From: JAFGAS01 sp963809875
GTDB taxonomy: Bacteria > Desulfobacterota > Zymogenia > Zymogenales > Zymogenaceae
Direction of reading: 5' to 3'
Assembly: GCA_963809875.1 (NCBI GenBank)
Contig: CAWELC010000005.1
Location: 868,001-932,000 of the forward strand
DNA: 64,000 bases
The notes beneath the pieces were generated by a model, which was not told the origin of the DNA, made no database searches, and worked only from the letters and a program-made list of their open reading frames with translations. Positions 24,768 through 33,366 of this stretch are shown here, one piece after another. The position numbers and the translations under genes were made by a program. How positions within the stretch are numbered: position 1 is the stretch's first letter; each line of letters begins with the position of its first letter.

Positions 24768-25861
24768 TCGAGAAGCACGTTCCCGACTACATCAAGACGC
24801 TTAAGCCCTATCCACCGGGAAAGCCGATCGAGGAACTGGAGCGGGAGCTCGGGATCACCGGCTCAATCAAGCTGGCCTCCAACGAGAACCCCCTGGGTCC
24901 CTCCCCAAAGGCGCTGGCCGCCATCGAAAGGAGGGCAAAAGACCTCCACCGCTATCCAGACGGGAGCAGCTACTACCTCAAGGAGCGGCTTTCCAAGCAC
25001 CTGGGTGTCGGCCCCGACCACCTCATCATCGGCAACGGGAGCAACGAGATCATCGAGTTTCTCATCCGCCTGCTCGTGCGCGAAGGCGACGAGGTGGTGA
25101 TGGGCGACCCCTCGTTTATCGTCTACCGCCTCATCAACCAGGCCGTGGGCGGTAAGAACGTCATCATCCCGCTCAAGGAATGGAAGTTCGACCTGGACGG
25201 TATGAAGGCGGCGATTACGAAACGGACGCGTCTTGTCTTCATCGACACCCCGAATAATCCCGTCGGGACGATCGTCACGCAGTCTGATTTCTCCCGGTTC
25301 ATGGAGGAACTGCCCGATCACCTGCTGGTGGTGCTGGACGAGGCCTACCGGGAATTCGTCACGGACGACCGCTCCGTCGACTTCTTTTCGTTCATGCGGG
25401 GCGGCTATCCGATCATCTCGCTGAGGACTTTTTCCAAGGTCTACGGCCTTTCGGGACTCAGGGTGGGCTACGGGATCGCCGTTCCCGCCGTTATCTCGAT
25501 GCTTGAGCGGGTGCGCCAGCCATTCAACATCAACTCTCTGGCGCAGGCGGCGGCAACCGCGGCGCTTGACGACGAACAGTTTCTCCAGCATACCCTTTCG
25601 GTTACGCGGGAGGGTCTTGCCTACCTCTACGGGCAGTTTGATGAAATGGGGCTCTCGTACGTACCCTCTCAGACGAACTTCGTCCTGGTGGACGTAGGAA
25701 AGCCCGCGAACGAAATATATCAGGCGATGCTCCATGAGGGGGTGATCGTGCGCTCCATGGCCTCATACGGCCTGATGACGCACCAGCGGGTTACCGTGGG
25801 CACCATGCCCGAAAACGAACGGTTCATCAGGGCGCTCAAGAAAGTGCTCGATAAGGGATAG
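24764..25861 (+). CDS. hisC: Histidinol-phosphate / aromatic aminotransferase
   Basis: 365 residues, PLP-dependent class I/II aminotransferase of the HisC type: 'IKLASNENPLGPSPKA' start, 'DTPNNPVGTI' with the pyridine-binding Asn, 'DEAYREF', and the Schiff-base Lys225 in RTFSKVYGLSGLRVGYG. HisC-like enzymes also transaminate phenylpyruvate and hydroxyphenylpyruvate. Since it overlaps pheA and precedes aroF, the aromatic role is likely here, with or without histidine synthesis. Confidence 0.9.
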   Translation: MIEKHVPDYIKTLKPYPPGKPIEELERELGITGSIKLASNENPLGPSPKALAAIERRAKDLHRYPDGSSYYLKERLSKHLGVGPDHLIIGNGSNEIIEFLIRLLVREGDEVVMGDPSFIVYRLINQAVGGKNVIIPLKEWKFDLDGMKAAITKRTRLVFIDTPNNPVGTIVTQSDFSRFMEELPDHLLVVLDEAYREFVTDDRSVDFFSFMRGGYPIISLRTFSKVYGLSGLRVGYGIAVPAVISMLERVRQPFNINSLAQAAATAALDDEQFLQHTLSVTREGLAYLYGQFDEMGLSYVPSQTNFVLVDVGKPANEIYQAMLHEGVIVRSMASYGLMTHQRVTVGTMPENERFIRALKKVLDKG

Positions 25862-25867
25862 ACTGCC

Positions 25868-26881
25868 ATGATTTTCGTTCTCAAGCCAGGCCATACCGAA
25901 GAAGATCTCCAGCACCTCATCGACCGTATCACGGAGGCGGGGCTCAAGCCGCACGTCTCCAGAGGCGAGGAGCGCACTATTGTCGGCGCGATCGGCGACG
26001 AGAGAAAGCTCATCGCGCTGCCGGTTGAAACCCTTCCCGGTATAGAGAAGGTCGTCCCGATCCTCAAGCCGTATAAGGTCGTCAGCAGGGACTTCAAAAG
26101 GGAGGATTCCATCGTAATGGTGGGGAAGGTTCCCTTCGGCGGCCGGCGGATCCAGGTGATCGCGGGCCCCTGCGCGGTCGAAGGGCTCGAGATACTCCGG
26201 GAAATCGCAGGTGAGGTGAAGGCGCTGGGAGCCACCGTCCTGAGGGGTGGGGCGTTCAAGCCACGCACGTCACCCTACTCCTTCCAGGGGCTGGGGGAGG
26301 AGGGGCTCAAGTACCTGGCCCGGGTGAGGGATGAGACGGGGCTTCCGGTCGTAACGGAGCTGATGAATATCAGGCACACCGATCTCGTGGATAAGTACGC
26401 CGACGCCGTACAGATCGGAGCGCGCAACATGCAGAACTTCGACCTCCTCAAAGAGGTCGGGAAATTGAAAAAACCGATCATCCTGAAACGGGGTATGAGC
26501 GCGACGATCCTGGAGCTGTTGATGTCGGCCGAATACATCGCCTCGGAAGGGAATACCGATATCATCCTGTGTGAGCGGGGGATCCGGACGTTCGAGACCG
26601 AGACCAGGAACACGCTGGATATCAACGCCGTGCCGGTCCTCAAGGGTCTCACGCACTTGCCGGTCGTCGTCGATCCGAGCCACGCCACCGGGCGATGGGA
26701 CCTCGTGACGCCGGCCGCGCTGGCGGGAGTAGCCGCGGGAGCCGACGGAATCCTCGTGGAGGTGCACACCGACCCTGAAAAGGCGGTCAGCGACGGCAAC
26801 CAGTCGCTCAAGCCGGACAAATTCGCCGATTTGATGGTCCGGGTGAGAAAGGTGGCCGAGGCGGTGGGAAGGAGTGCGTAG
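25868..26881 (+). CDS. aroF: 3-deoxy-7-phosphoheptulonate (DAHP) synthase, type I-beta
   Basis: 337 residues. An N-terminal ferredoxin-like regulatory domain (residues 1-70, 'MIFVLKPGHTEEDLQHLIDRI') is followed by the (beta/alpha)8 barrel with 'VIAGPCAVEG' (PEP/metal Cys), 'LRGGAFKPRTSPYSFQGLG', 'LKRGMSATI' and 'VVVDPSHATG'. This is the Thermotoga/Bacillus-like class whose N-terminal domain confers Tyr/Phe inhibition. First step of the shikimate pathway. It starts six bases after hisC. Confidence 0.95.
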   Translation: MIFVLKPGHTEEDLQHLIDRITEAGLKPHVSRGEERTIVGAIGDERKLIALPVETLPGIEKVVPILKPYKVVSRDFKREDSIVMVGKVPFGGRRIQVIAGPCAVEGLEILREIAGEVKALGATVLRGGAFKPRTSPYSFQGLGEEGLKYLARVRDETGLPVVTELMNIRHTDLVDKYADAVQIGARNMQNFDLLKEVGKLKKPIILKRGMSATILELLMSAEYIASEGNTDIILCERGIRTFETETRNTLDINAVPVLKGLTHLPVVVDPSHATGRWDLVTPAALAGVAAGADGILVEVHTDPEKAVSDGNQSLKPDKFADLMVRVRKVAEAVGRSA

Positions 26882-26941
26882 CGCCGTAAGATGGCGGGTC
26901 GGACCGGTAAAAGAGACGCCTTAAATATGATAGAAAGGCCT

Positions 26942-26970
26942 GGTGCGGGGAAACATTGTTTCCCCGCGCC
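26942..26970 (+). other. 13-bp hairpin between aroF and aroA
   Basis: GGTGCGGGGAAAC pairs with GTTTCCCCGCGCC (one G-T pair) around an ATT loop. No U tail follows, and the aroA start is only 12 bases downstream, so it may affect translation or RNA processing rather than terminate. Confidence 0.6.
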
Positions 26971-26981
26971 TGTCATGAGTT

Positions 26982-28278
26982 ATGAAGAGCAGCCGACACA
27001 TAGATCCGGTAGAAGGGCTCCGCGGCGAGATCGTCATGCCCGGCGACAAGTCGATCTCGCACCGCTCGGTAATCTTCGCGGCCCAGGCCGACGGCAGGAC
27101 AAGGATAACGAACTTCCTGCCCGCCGCCGATACCCGCGCCACAGCCGGCATCATGCGAGCGGTGGGGACCCGGATCAGGTGACGAGGGGACGACGCTGGT
27201 CGTCGAGGGCAGGGGTATGAGGGGATTTGTGGAGCCCGAGGGAATCCTTGACTGCGGCAACTCCGGCACCTCGATGCGGTTGCTTTCCGGCCTGCTGGCC
27301 GCCCGGCCCTTTTTCTCGGTGCTCACCGGCGACGCATCCCTCACGAAACGGCCCATGCGCCGGGTAGCGGCGCCCCTGCGCGAGATGGGGGCCACCATCC
27401 TCGGCAGAGGCGGCGGCGAGTATCCGCCGCTGGCCGTTTCCGGCGGGAATCTCACGGGCATTACGTACGATCTCCCGATCAGCTCGGCCCAGGTGAAATC
27501 GGCGATTCTGCTTGCGGGAATGGCGGCCGGTGGCCAAACGCGGGTGTCGGAGCCCGCACCGTCCCGCGACCATACCGAGCGGATGATGGCGTATCTCGGA
27601 ATTCCCCTTTCCCGCGAAGGGAAGTACCTTGCGCTGGAGCCCGTAGAGACCTACAGGGCCCGGGATATCGAGGTGGTCGGCGACATCTCCTCTGCGGCCT
27701 TTTTCATCGTCGCGGCCCTCATCACGAAGGACTCGGAACTCATACTACGAAACGTCGGGATGAATCCCGGGCGCACCGGGATTATCGAGGCGCTTGTCGC
27801 AATGGGGGGAAGCATCTCAATAGAAAACGAGCGTACAATATCGGGCGAGCCGGCGGCCGACCTCGTCGTGCGGTCGTCGGAACTTAAGGGAATCGATATC
27901 GGCGGAGCGATTATACCGCGAATGATCGACGAGATCCCGGTCTTTTGCGTCGCGGCCGTAGCAGCCTCCGGCACGACCGTCGTGCGCGACGCCGGAGAGC
28001 TTGCCGTCAAGGAATCCAATCGAATCAAGACGACCTGCGGTAACCTCCGCGCCCTCGGCGGCGCGGCCGAGGATAATCCCGACGGAATGGTCATCGAGGG
28101 GACCGGAGAGCTCACGGGGGGCAGGGTTGCGTCGTTCGGGGACCACCGGGCCGCTATGTCTGCGGCGGTGGCGGGCCTCGTATCGAGCCGGGGGGTGACC
28201 GTTGAGGACGTCGAGTGCGTGGGGACGTCGTTTCCCACGTTCTTCGATCTCCTTGAATCGATCTCCATAGGAAAATGA
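26982..28278 (+). CDS. aroA: 3-phosphoshikimate 1-carboxyvinyltransferase (EPSP synthase), one frameshift
   Basis: About 431 residues after removing one extra base near 27180, where TGA interrupts the frame. Family blocks are complete: 'MPGDKSISHRSVIFAA' (N-terminal Lys/Ser of the shikimate-3-phosphate site), 'DCGNSGTSMRLLSGLLA', 'TGDASLTKRPMRR', 'QVKSAILLAGMAA', 'IPRMIDEIPVF' and 'VKESNRIK'. It condenses shikimate-3-phosphate with PEP. ATG 26982 lacks a good ribosome site. The stop overlaps the cmk start. Confidence 0.92.
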
Positions 28279-28931
28279 AGAAAAAACTTACCATCGTCAT
28301 CGACGGCCCGGCGGGCTCCGGCAAGAGCACGATCAGCAGGCTTCTGGCCGATCAGCTCGGTCTTGCCTACATTGACACCGGGGCGATGTACCGGGCGGTT
28401 GCGCTGATGGCCCACGAGCGCGGCGTGGACCCGGGCGACGACGCGGGTTTGGCACGGATATGCGACTCCATCAGGCTCGAATTCAGGGGCCTGCGCCTCT
28501 TCATGGACGGGCGCGACGTTTCGGAGGCAATCCGAACGCCCCTTATGGATCAACTCTCTTCGGCGGTCTCGGCACGCCCCTCGGTAAGAAAGGCGATGAT
28601 CGGCCTTCAGCGGAGAACCGCCGAAGGCGGCGGCGTGGTCATGGAGGGAAGAGACATCGGGACGGTGGTGCTGCCGAACGCCGAAGCGAAATTCTTCCTG
28701 ACCGCCGATCCCCGGGTAAGGGGGGTAAGGCGCTATCGGGAGCGGATCGAGAAGGGGGAATCGGCCGATCTCGCGACGGTCGTCACGGAGATCGAAAAAC
28801 GGGACAAGAGCGACTCCGAGCGGGAGCTTTCCCCCCTGAAGCCGGCCGACGACGCGATCATCATCGATACCACCGACCTCTCGATACGGGAAGTGGTCGA
28901 GGAAATCCGTAAAAAAATAGGTAATATATGA
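28275..28931 (+). CDS. cmk: Cytidylate kinase
   Basis: 218 residues. P-loop 'IDGPAGSGKSTI' at 8-19, 'YIDTGAMYRAVAL', the CMP-binding insert around 'VSEAIRTPLMDQLSSAVSARPSVRKAM', and 'EGRDIGTVVLPNAEAKFFLTA'. It phosphorylates CMP/dCMP. The order aroA-cmk-rpsA is widely conserved. ATG 28275 overlaps aroA by four bases. Confidence 0.95.
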   Translation: MKKKLTIVIDGPAGSGKSTISRLLADQLGLAYIDTGAMYRAVALMAHERGVDPGDDAGLARICDSIRLEFRGLRLFMDGRDVSEAIRTPLMDQLSSAVSARPSVRKAMIGLQRRTAEGGGVVMEGRDIGTVVLPNAEAKFFLTADPRVRGVRRYRERIEKGESADLATVVTEIEKRDKSDSERELSPLKPADDAIIIDTTDLSIREVVEEIRKKIGNI

Positions 28932-28942
28932 GTTTTTTTATC

Positions 28943-28971
28943 TTGACTATCGAGCAAAATTGTTTTAATTT
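28943..28971 (+). promoter_or_regulatory. Probable promoter of rpsA
   Basis: TTGACT at 28943-28948 and TAATTT at 28966-28971, spacer 17, in the 109-base gap between cmk and rpsA. Confidence 0.55.
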
Positions 28972-29040
28972 TAACTTTTTAGTGCGCATCGGCCGTCTCT
29001 AACGGCGGCAAGAGAATAAAAAGGCAGGGGGTACAACCGA

Positions 29041-30873
29041 ATGATGAAAAACGAGGAGACGAAATCCTTAGCACCGACGACGGGGTCCGAGAACACCTCG
29101 GATGAAGACAACCTGAATCAAGGTGCCGATACGAACTCCGATACGAACGTCGACGCGAACGCCGATACGAACGATATGGAGGCGCTCTACGCCAAGAGTC
29201 TCGAGCGGCTCAAAGAAGACGAAATCGTAAAAGGAACCGTCGTTCAGGTGACCAAGGATCACGTCCTCGTCGATGTGGGTTTCAAGTCCGAGGGGCAGAT
29301 CCCCATCGAGGAGTTTGCTGATGATGATGGCAAGTACGATATCCGCGTGGGCGACAAGGTTGACGTGTATATCGAAAAGAGCGAAAACGAAAACGGATTA
29401 GTCGTTCTCTCAAAAGAAAAGGCCGACCAGTTCATCCTCTGGGAGGAAATCAGGAAGGCCTGTGAAGATAACGAGATCGTCGAGGGAAAGATCGTCGCCA
29501 AGATTAAGGGCGGCCTTGTTGTGGATATCGGGGTAAAGGCATTCTTGCCCGGCTCGCAGATCGATCTCCACCCGGTCAGGGACCTCGATTCGCTCATGGG
29601 CAAGAAATTCCGTTTCAAGATCGTGAAGTTCAACCGGAAGCGGGGCAACATCGTGCTTTCGCGACGGGCGCTGCTTGAGCAGGAGAGGGAAGAGCAGAAG
29701 AAGGAAACCCTCAAGATCCTCGAGGAAGGGATGGTGCTGGAAGGGGTGGTCAAGAATATCACCGACTACGGCGCGTTCATCGATCTGGGGGGAATCGACG
29801 GGCTGCTTCATATTACCGATATCTCGTGGGGCCGCGTCAATCACCCCAGTGAGCAGCTCAAGATCGGCGACAAGGTCCAGGTGAAGGTCCTCAAGTTCGA
29901 TCGTGAGAAGGAACGGGTTTCCCTCGGCATGAAGCAGATCAAGCCCAACCCGTGGGACACCGCCGCCAACAACTACGCCCAGGGCAACCGGGTCAAGGGG
30001 AAGGTCGTGAGCCTCACCGACTACGGCGCATTCCTCGAGCTCCAGGAAGGGATCGAGGGCCTCGTTCATATCTCCGAGATGTCCTGGACCAAGAATGTCA
30101 AAAGCCCGACCCAGGTGGTTTCCCTCGGCGACGTGGTGGACGCGGTCGTTTTGTCCGTCGACGCGGAAAACAAGCGGATATCGCTCGGCCTCAAGCAGGT
30201 AGAAGACAATCCCTGGGAGATCATCAAGAAGAAATACAAACCCGGCACCGTTATCAAGGGAACGGTAAAGAACGTTACCGAGTTCGGCATTTTCATCGGA
30301 ACCGAAGAGGGTGTTGACGGGTTGGTGCACATCTCGGACCTCTCGTGGATCCGCAAGGTCAAACACCCCGCCGAGCTCTATAAACGGGGGCAGGAGGTTG
30401 AGGCTGTGGTCCTCAACGTGGATCCAGATGCCGAGCGTTTCTCCCTTGGCATCAAGCAGCTTACCGAGGATCCCTGGAAAAAGGAGATCCCGTCGCGCTA
30501 TCAGCCGGGAACAGTGGTTGAGGGTGAAGTGGTCAGTATCACCAATTTCGGGGTTTTCCTGAAACTCGAAGATGACATAGAGGGTCTGATCCATGTCTCG
30601 GAGCTGGCCAAAGGGCGAGTCGATGACCCGCATAAGTTCTGCAACGTAAAGGATAAGCTAAAGGCGGTCGTCGTAAACCTCGATCCCGCGGAGAAGAAGA
30701 TCGGGCTTTCCATAAAGGCCCTCGATCAGGGTGGGGACGAAAGCGGGGTGGCCGAATATATGAAGAAGCAGGAGAGCCAGACTCCCCAGCTCGGCGACGT
30801 CCTGAGGGCCAAACTCGAAGACGCCAAGGCCGACCTTCCCTCAACGAACGAAGAAAAGGAGAATAAGGAGTAA
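29041..30873 (+). CDS. rpsA: 30S ribosomal protein S1
   Basis: 610 residues with six S1/OB repeats; repeats begin near 'EIVKGTVVQVTKDHVLVDVGFKSEG', 'EIVEGKIVAKIKGGLVVDIG', 'MVLEGVVKNITDYGAFIDLGGIDG', 'RVKGKVVSLTDYGAFLEL', 'TVIKGTVKNVTEFGIFIG' and 'TVVEGEVVSITNFGVFLKL'. It binds mRNA on the small subunit. Unusual for the family (557 in E. coli) is an acidic, Asn/Thr/Asp-rich N-terminal extension of about 50 residues holding a four-fold D-x-N tetrapeptide repeat. The start is ATG 29041 or 29044. Confidence 0.95.
   Translation: MMKNEETKSLAPTTGSENTSDEDNLNQGADTNSDTNVDANADTNDMEALYAKSLERLKEDEIVKGTVVQVTKDHVLVDVGFKSEGQIPIEEFADDDGKYDIRVGDKVDVYIEKSENENGLVVLSKEKADQFILWEEIRKACEDNEIVEGKIVAKIKGGLVVDIGVKAFLPGSQIDLHPVRDLDSLMGKKFRFKIVKFNRKRGNIVLSRRALLEQEREEQKKETLKILEEGMVLEGVVKNITDYGAFIDLGGIDGLLHITDISWGRVNHPSEQLKIGDKVQVKVLKFDREKERVSLGMKQIKPNPWDTAANNYAQGNRVKGKVVSLTDYGAFLELQEGIEGLVHISEMSWTKNVKSPTQVVSLGDVVDAVVLSVDAENKRISLGLKQVEDNPWEIIKKKYKPGTVIKGTVKNVTEFGIFIGTEEGVDGLVHISDLSWIRKVKHPAELYKRGQEVEAVVLNVDPDAERFSLGIKQLTEDPWKKEIPSRYQPGTVVEGEVVSITNFGVFLKLEDDIEGLIHVSELAKGRVDDPHKFCNVKDKLKAVVVNLDPAEKKIGLSIKALDQGGDESGVAEYMKKQESQTPQLGDVLRAKLEDAKADLPSTNEEKENKE
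29125..29172 (+). repeat. 12-bp tandem repeat (4 copies) inside rpsA
   Basis: Four consecutive units close to GCCGATACGAAC, encoding x-D-(T/A)-N each. In frame, so copy-number change would only alter the acidic extension of S1. Confidence 0.75.
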
Positions 30874-30917
30874 TCTTATCCATCCTTTTTTCTCCCATGA
30901 TTCCGTAAATTGCGCAT

Positions 30918-30954
30918 ATACTGGTTCAGGCCACGGCTTGAACCAGTATGTTTT
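30918..30954 (+). terminator. Rho-independent terminator after rpsA
   Basis: Eleven-bp stem ATACTGGTTCA / TGAACCAGTAT with a 10-base loop, followed by GTTTT. Confidence 0.75.
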
Positions 30955-30978
30955 ATAGAGCCTAAACGGAGGTTTTTG

Positions 30979-31854
30979 ATGGTTAAGCATAAGGGTATCG
31001 TGGTTGCGGTCATCCTCGTGTGCTTCATCATTGTCGTCGCGGGGATCTGGGCGATGGCCTCCTTCGTGAAGACCGGGATCGCCCCGTTTACGAAATCGGT
31101 GGCGATCATCGAGGTGAAGGGAGTTATCTCCGACTCCACGGATATTATCAAGCAGATTAAAGAACAAAGGGAAAACAGCAGCGTGGCGGCGGTCGTGCTT
31201 CGCGTCAACTCGCCCGGGGGCAGCGCGGCCGGCTCGCAGGAGATACACGAGGAACTCAAGAAACTGGCCAAGGAAAAGCCGCTGGTGGTCTCGATGGGTG
31301 ACGTGGCGGCGTCAGGAGGCTTCTATATCTCCGTGGCCGGCAATTTCATCTACGCTAACCCCGCGACCACTACCGGGAGCATCGGCGTTATCGCCGAGAC
31401 CCTCGATGTCGGAGACGCGCTGGGCCGCCTTGGGATCAAGGGGATCGTCGTTAAGAGCGGCAAGTTCAAGGACATCTTCTCTCCCCTTCGTCCAATGACC
31501 GAGGAAGAGCGGGTGTTTATGCAGGCATACATCGACAACATCCTCCAGCAGTTCATCAAGGACGTCGCCGAGGGAAGAAAGCTCCCGCAGAGCGAGGTAG
31601 TCAAGATTGCCGACGGGAGGATCTTCACCGGTGAGCAGGCGCTGAAGCTAAAGCTGATCGACGGGCTCGGGAACATGGAGGATGCGATTGATAAGGCGGC
31701 CAAACTGGGTGGGATTAAGGGCAAACCCAATGTAATCTACCCCGAAAAAGAAAGGCCGTCACTCCTTTCGTTTCTGCTTTCGGAGGCCCGCAGTGGCCTC
31801 ACCGAGGGCCTCGCCGATCGGGGCTTCGGGGCCGAATACAGAATGATCCCCTGA
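30979..31854 (+). CDS. sppA: Signal peptide peptidase SppA, single-domain type
   Basis: 291 residues from ATG 30979 (GGAGG six bases upstream). One N-terminal membrane helix (residues 6-28) anchors a peptidase S49 domain in the periplasm: 'LRVNSPGGSAAGSQEIHEEL', the nucleophile in 'AASGGFYIS' and the general-base Lys in 'VKSGKFKDIFSPLRP'. It degrades signal peptides left after export. It is the short (bacillus/archaeal-like) form, not the duplicated E. coli form. Follows rpsA after a terminator, so some independent expression is likely. Confidence 0.9.
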   Translation: MVKHKGIVVAVILVCFIIVVAGIWAMASFVKTGIAPFTKSVAIIEVKGVISDSTDIIKQIKEQRENSSVAAVVLRVNSPGGSAAGSQEIHEELKKLAKEKPLVVSMGDVAASGGFYISVAGNFIYANPATTTGSIGVIAETLDVGDALGRLGIKGIVVKSGKFKDIFSPLRPMTEEERVFMQAYIDNILQQFIKDVAEGRKLPQSEVVKIADGRIFTGEQALKLKLIDGLGNMEDAIDKAAKLGGIKGKPNVIYPEKERPSLLSFLLSEARSGLTEGLADRGFGAEYRMIP

Positions 31855-31862
31855 GGGTGGCC

Positions 31863-32729
31863 GTGGCAGTGTTGGTAACTCCGAGAATCGGGCGTGCGTT
31901 CTTTGCGGTGGCGGCCGTTCTCGCGCTGCTGATCGGCCGGGCCGATGCCGCCGATTACGTCGTGATCAGGGTCCAACATCGTCCTGCTCAAGAGCTCGTG
32001 GACGCGGTCAAGGCGATCCTTTCGCCCGAAGGCACGGTGATCCCCGATGTCACGAACAACACGCTGGTCGTCGTAGACGAGACGCGTGTTATCAAGAAGG
32101 TCGAAGAGCTGGTCGCGGCCCTCGACGTCTCTGCCAGACACGTGCGGCTTCGCGTCACCTTTTTTGAGACCGCGCAGCGGCACGAGGTCGATCTCTCGGT
32201 CCAATGGCGATACACAGACGGCGGCTTTGTGATCGGCAACTATGTGGGCGGGCACGGAAGGGAGGGGTTGGATATCACCGCGCTGCCGGGCGCTACGACT
32301 TCGACCGGCACCTCGACCACGACGCAGTACCTGCTGATATTGAGCGGAGAATCCGGACGATTCGTAACCGGGACGAATGTTCCGGTGAGGGACGAGGTTC
32401 TGACCTGGTTCAGGAGATACGGGGTAATATTCGAGGGGGTCGTCTATCGTGAGGTTTCGACCGGGTTTATCTTTACCCCGACCATCCTCGAAGGAGAAGT
32501 GCGTCTGGATATCACTCCCTTCCTCTCCTATTTTGCCGATGAGAAGGAAGGGTCCATCGTATTCTATGACGCCGGGACCATCGTCTCGGTCCCTGACGGC
32601 ACGACCGTCGTTATCGCCGAGAACGAGACTGACACGGGAAAATTCATCGGGAACATATTCTCGGGTTTTTCCGGATCTGGAGTTAAGGGGAGCTTCTATA
32701 TAAGCGTAACGCCGAAGATAGAGGATTAG
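31863..32729 (+). CDS. Secretin-like outer-membrane protein, short form
   Basis: 288 residues. A signal peptide ends near 'IGRADA'. Residues about 30-95 form one secretin N1/NolW-type domain ('VVIRVQHRPAQELVDAVKAILSPEGTVIPDVTNNTLVVVDETRVIKKVEELVAALD'-type sequence), and the rest resembles the beta-barrel region of secretins ('VRLRVTFFETAQRHEVDLSVQW', 'ILEGEVRLDITPFLSY'). At this length it lacks the other N domains of type II/III secretins. No type II or pilus genes are adjacent. GTG 31863 has GAGGG five bases upstream; GTG 31857 or 31869 are alternatives. Starts eight bases after sppA. Confidence 0.65.
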   Translation: MAVLVTPRIGRAFFAVAAVLALLIGRADAADYVVIRVQHRPAQELVDAVKAILSPEGTVIPDVTNNTLVVVDETRVIKKVEELVAALDVSARHVRLRVTFFETAQRHEVDLSVQWRYTDGGFVIGNYVGGHGREGLDITALPGATTSTGTSTTTQYLLILSGESGRFVTGTNVPVRDEVLTWFRRYGVIFEGVVYREVSTGFIFTPTILEGEVRLDITPFLSYFADEKEGSIVFYDAGTIVSVPDGTTVVIAENETDTGKFIGNIFSGFSGSGVKGSFYISVTPKIED

Positions 32730-32897
32730 GGTCAAAACGCCCGGCGCGGCTTGGCGCGAGCGGACGACGCACGGCGAGCCACCGTGGAGTGCGCCAACGG
32801 GCGGAGCCGGCTGCGTGGGGCGCGGGGTAGCTGCAGACAACGGCGCGACGGGACGTCGAGCTGAACGCGATAAATAAAGGAGGATACACGTTTATCG

Positions 32898-33281
32898 ATG
32901 GAAAAGATTGAGAAGACAGAAAAGACAGAAAAGAAGATCGGCACGCTCAAGGCCGAGGTAACGAAACTGGCCGGTGGCGTTGAAAAGTATGATAAGGGTC
33001 TGCGGGAAAAGAAAAAAGAGCTCAAGCGCGCCCAGCGGAAAAAGAAAAAGACCGACGTCCTCGCTGCCTCGGTAGCGGCAAAGCACGCCCGGGTCATTGA
33101 GAAGCATGAGCGGGCCACCAAAAAGGCCGAAGAGCTTCACAAGAAAGCCGAGGACGCCCGGATCGCCGCGGAAAACGCGAAGAAGCAACAGGCCGAAGAG
33201 CCGGCCCCGGAGGCACCCGCTGAGGCAGCCCCCGAGGCAACTCCTGAGCAGGAGCCTTCGGAGACCCCCTCGGAGGGTTGA
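32898..33281 (+). CDS. Lys/Ala/Glu-rich coiled-coil protein, unknown function
   Basis: 127 residues, dominated by a highly charged helix (residues 1-95) with heptad-like spacing (TLKAEVTKLAGGVEKYDKGL and onward) and an Ala/Pro/Glu-rich tail (about 97-127). No cysteine, no signal peptide. AGGAGG lies 14 bases from ATG 32898, too far for a good site, so the start is unsure. Composition recalls small nucleoid- or ribosome-associated proteins, but I do not recognise a family. Confidence 0.5.
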   Translation: MEKIEKTEKTEKKIGTLKAEVTKLAGGVEKYDKGLREKKKELKRAQRKKKKTDVLAASVAAKHARVIEKHERATKKAEELHKKAEDARIAAENAKKQQAEEPAPEAPAEAAPEATPEQEPSETPSEG

Positions 33282-33366
33282 TGTCCCCCACGGTCATCTT
33301 CCGGGAGGAGCCCGCCGATAGGACGGAATCGATTGATCCGCCCGGTCGTCACGGGGAGCCAATCCC

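Noticed and set aside
29410..30633. 407-codon minus-strand reading frame
   Set aside because: Mirrors the S1 repeats of rpsA; shadow.
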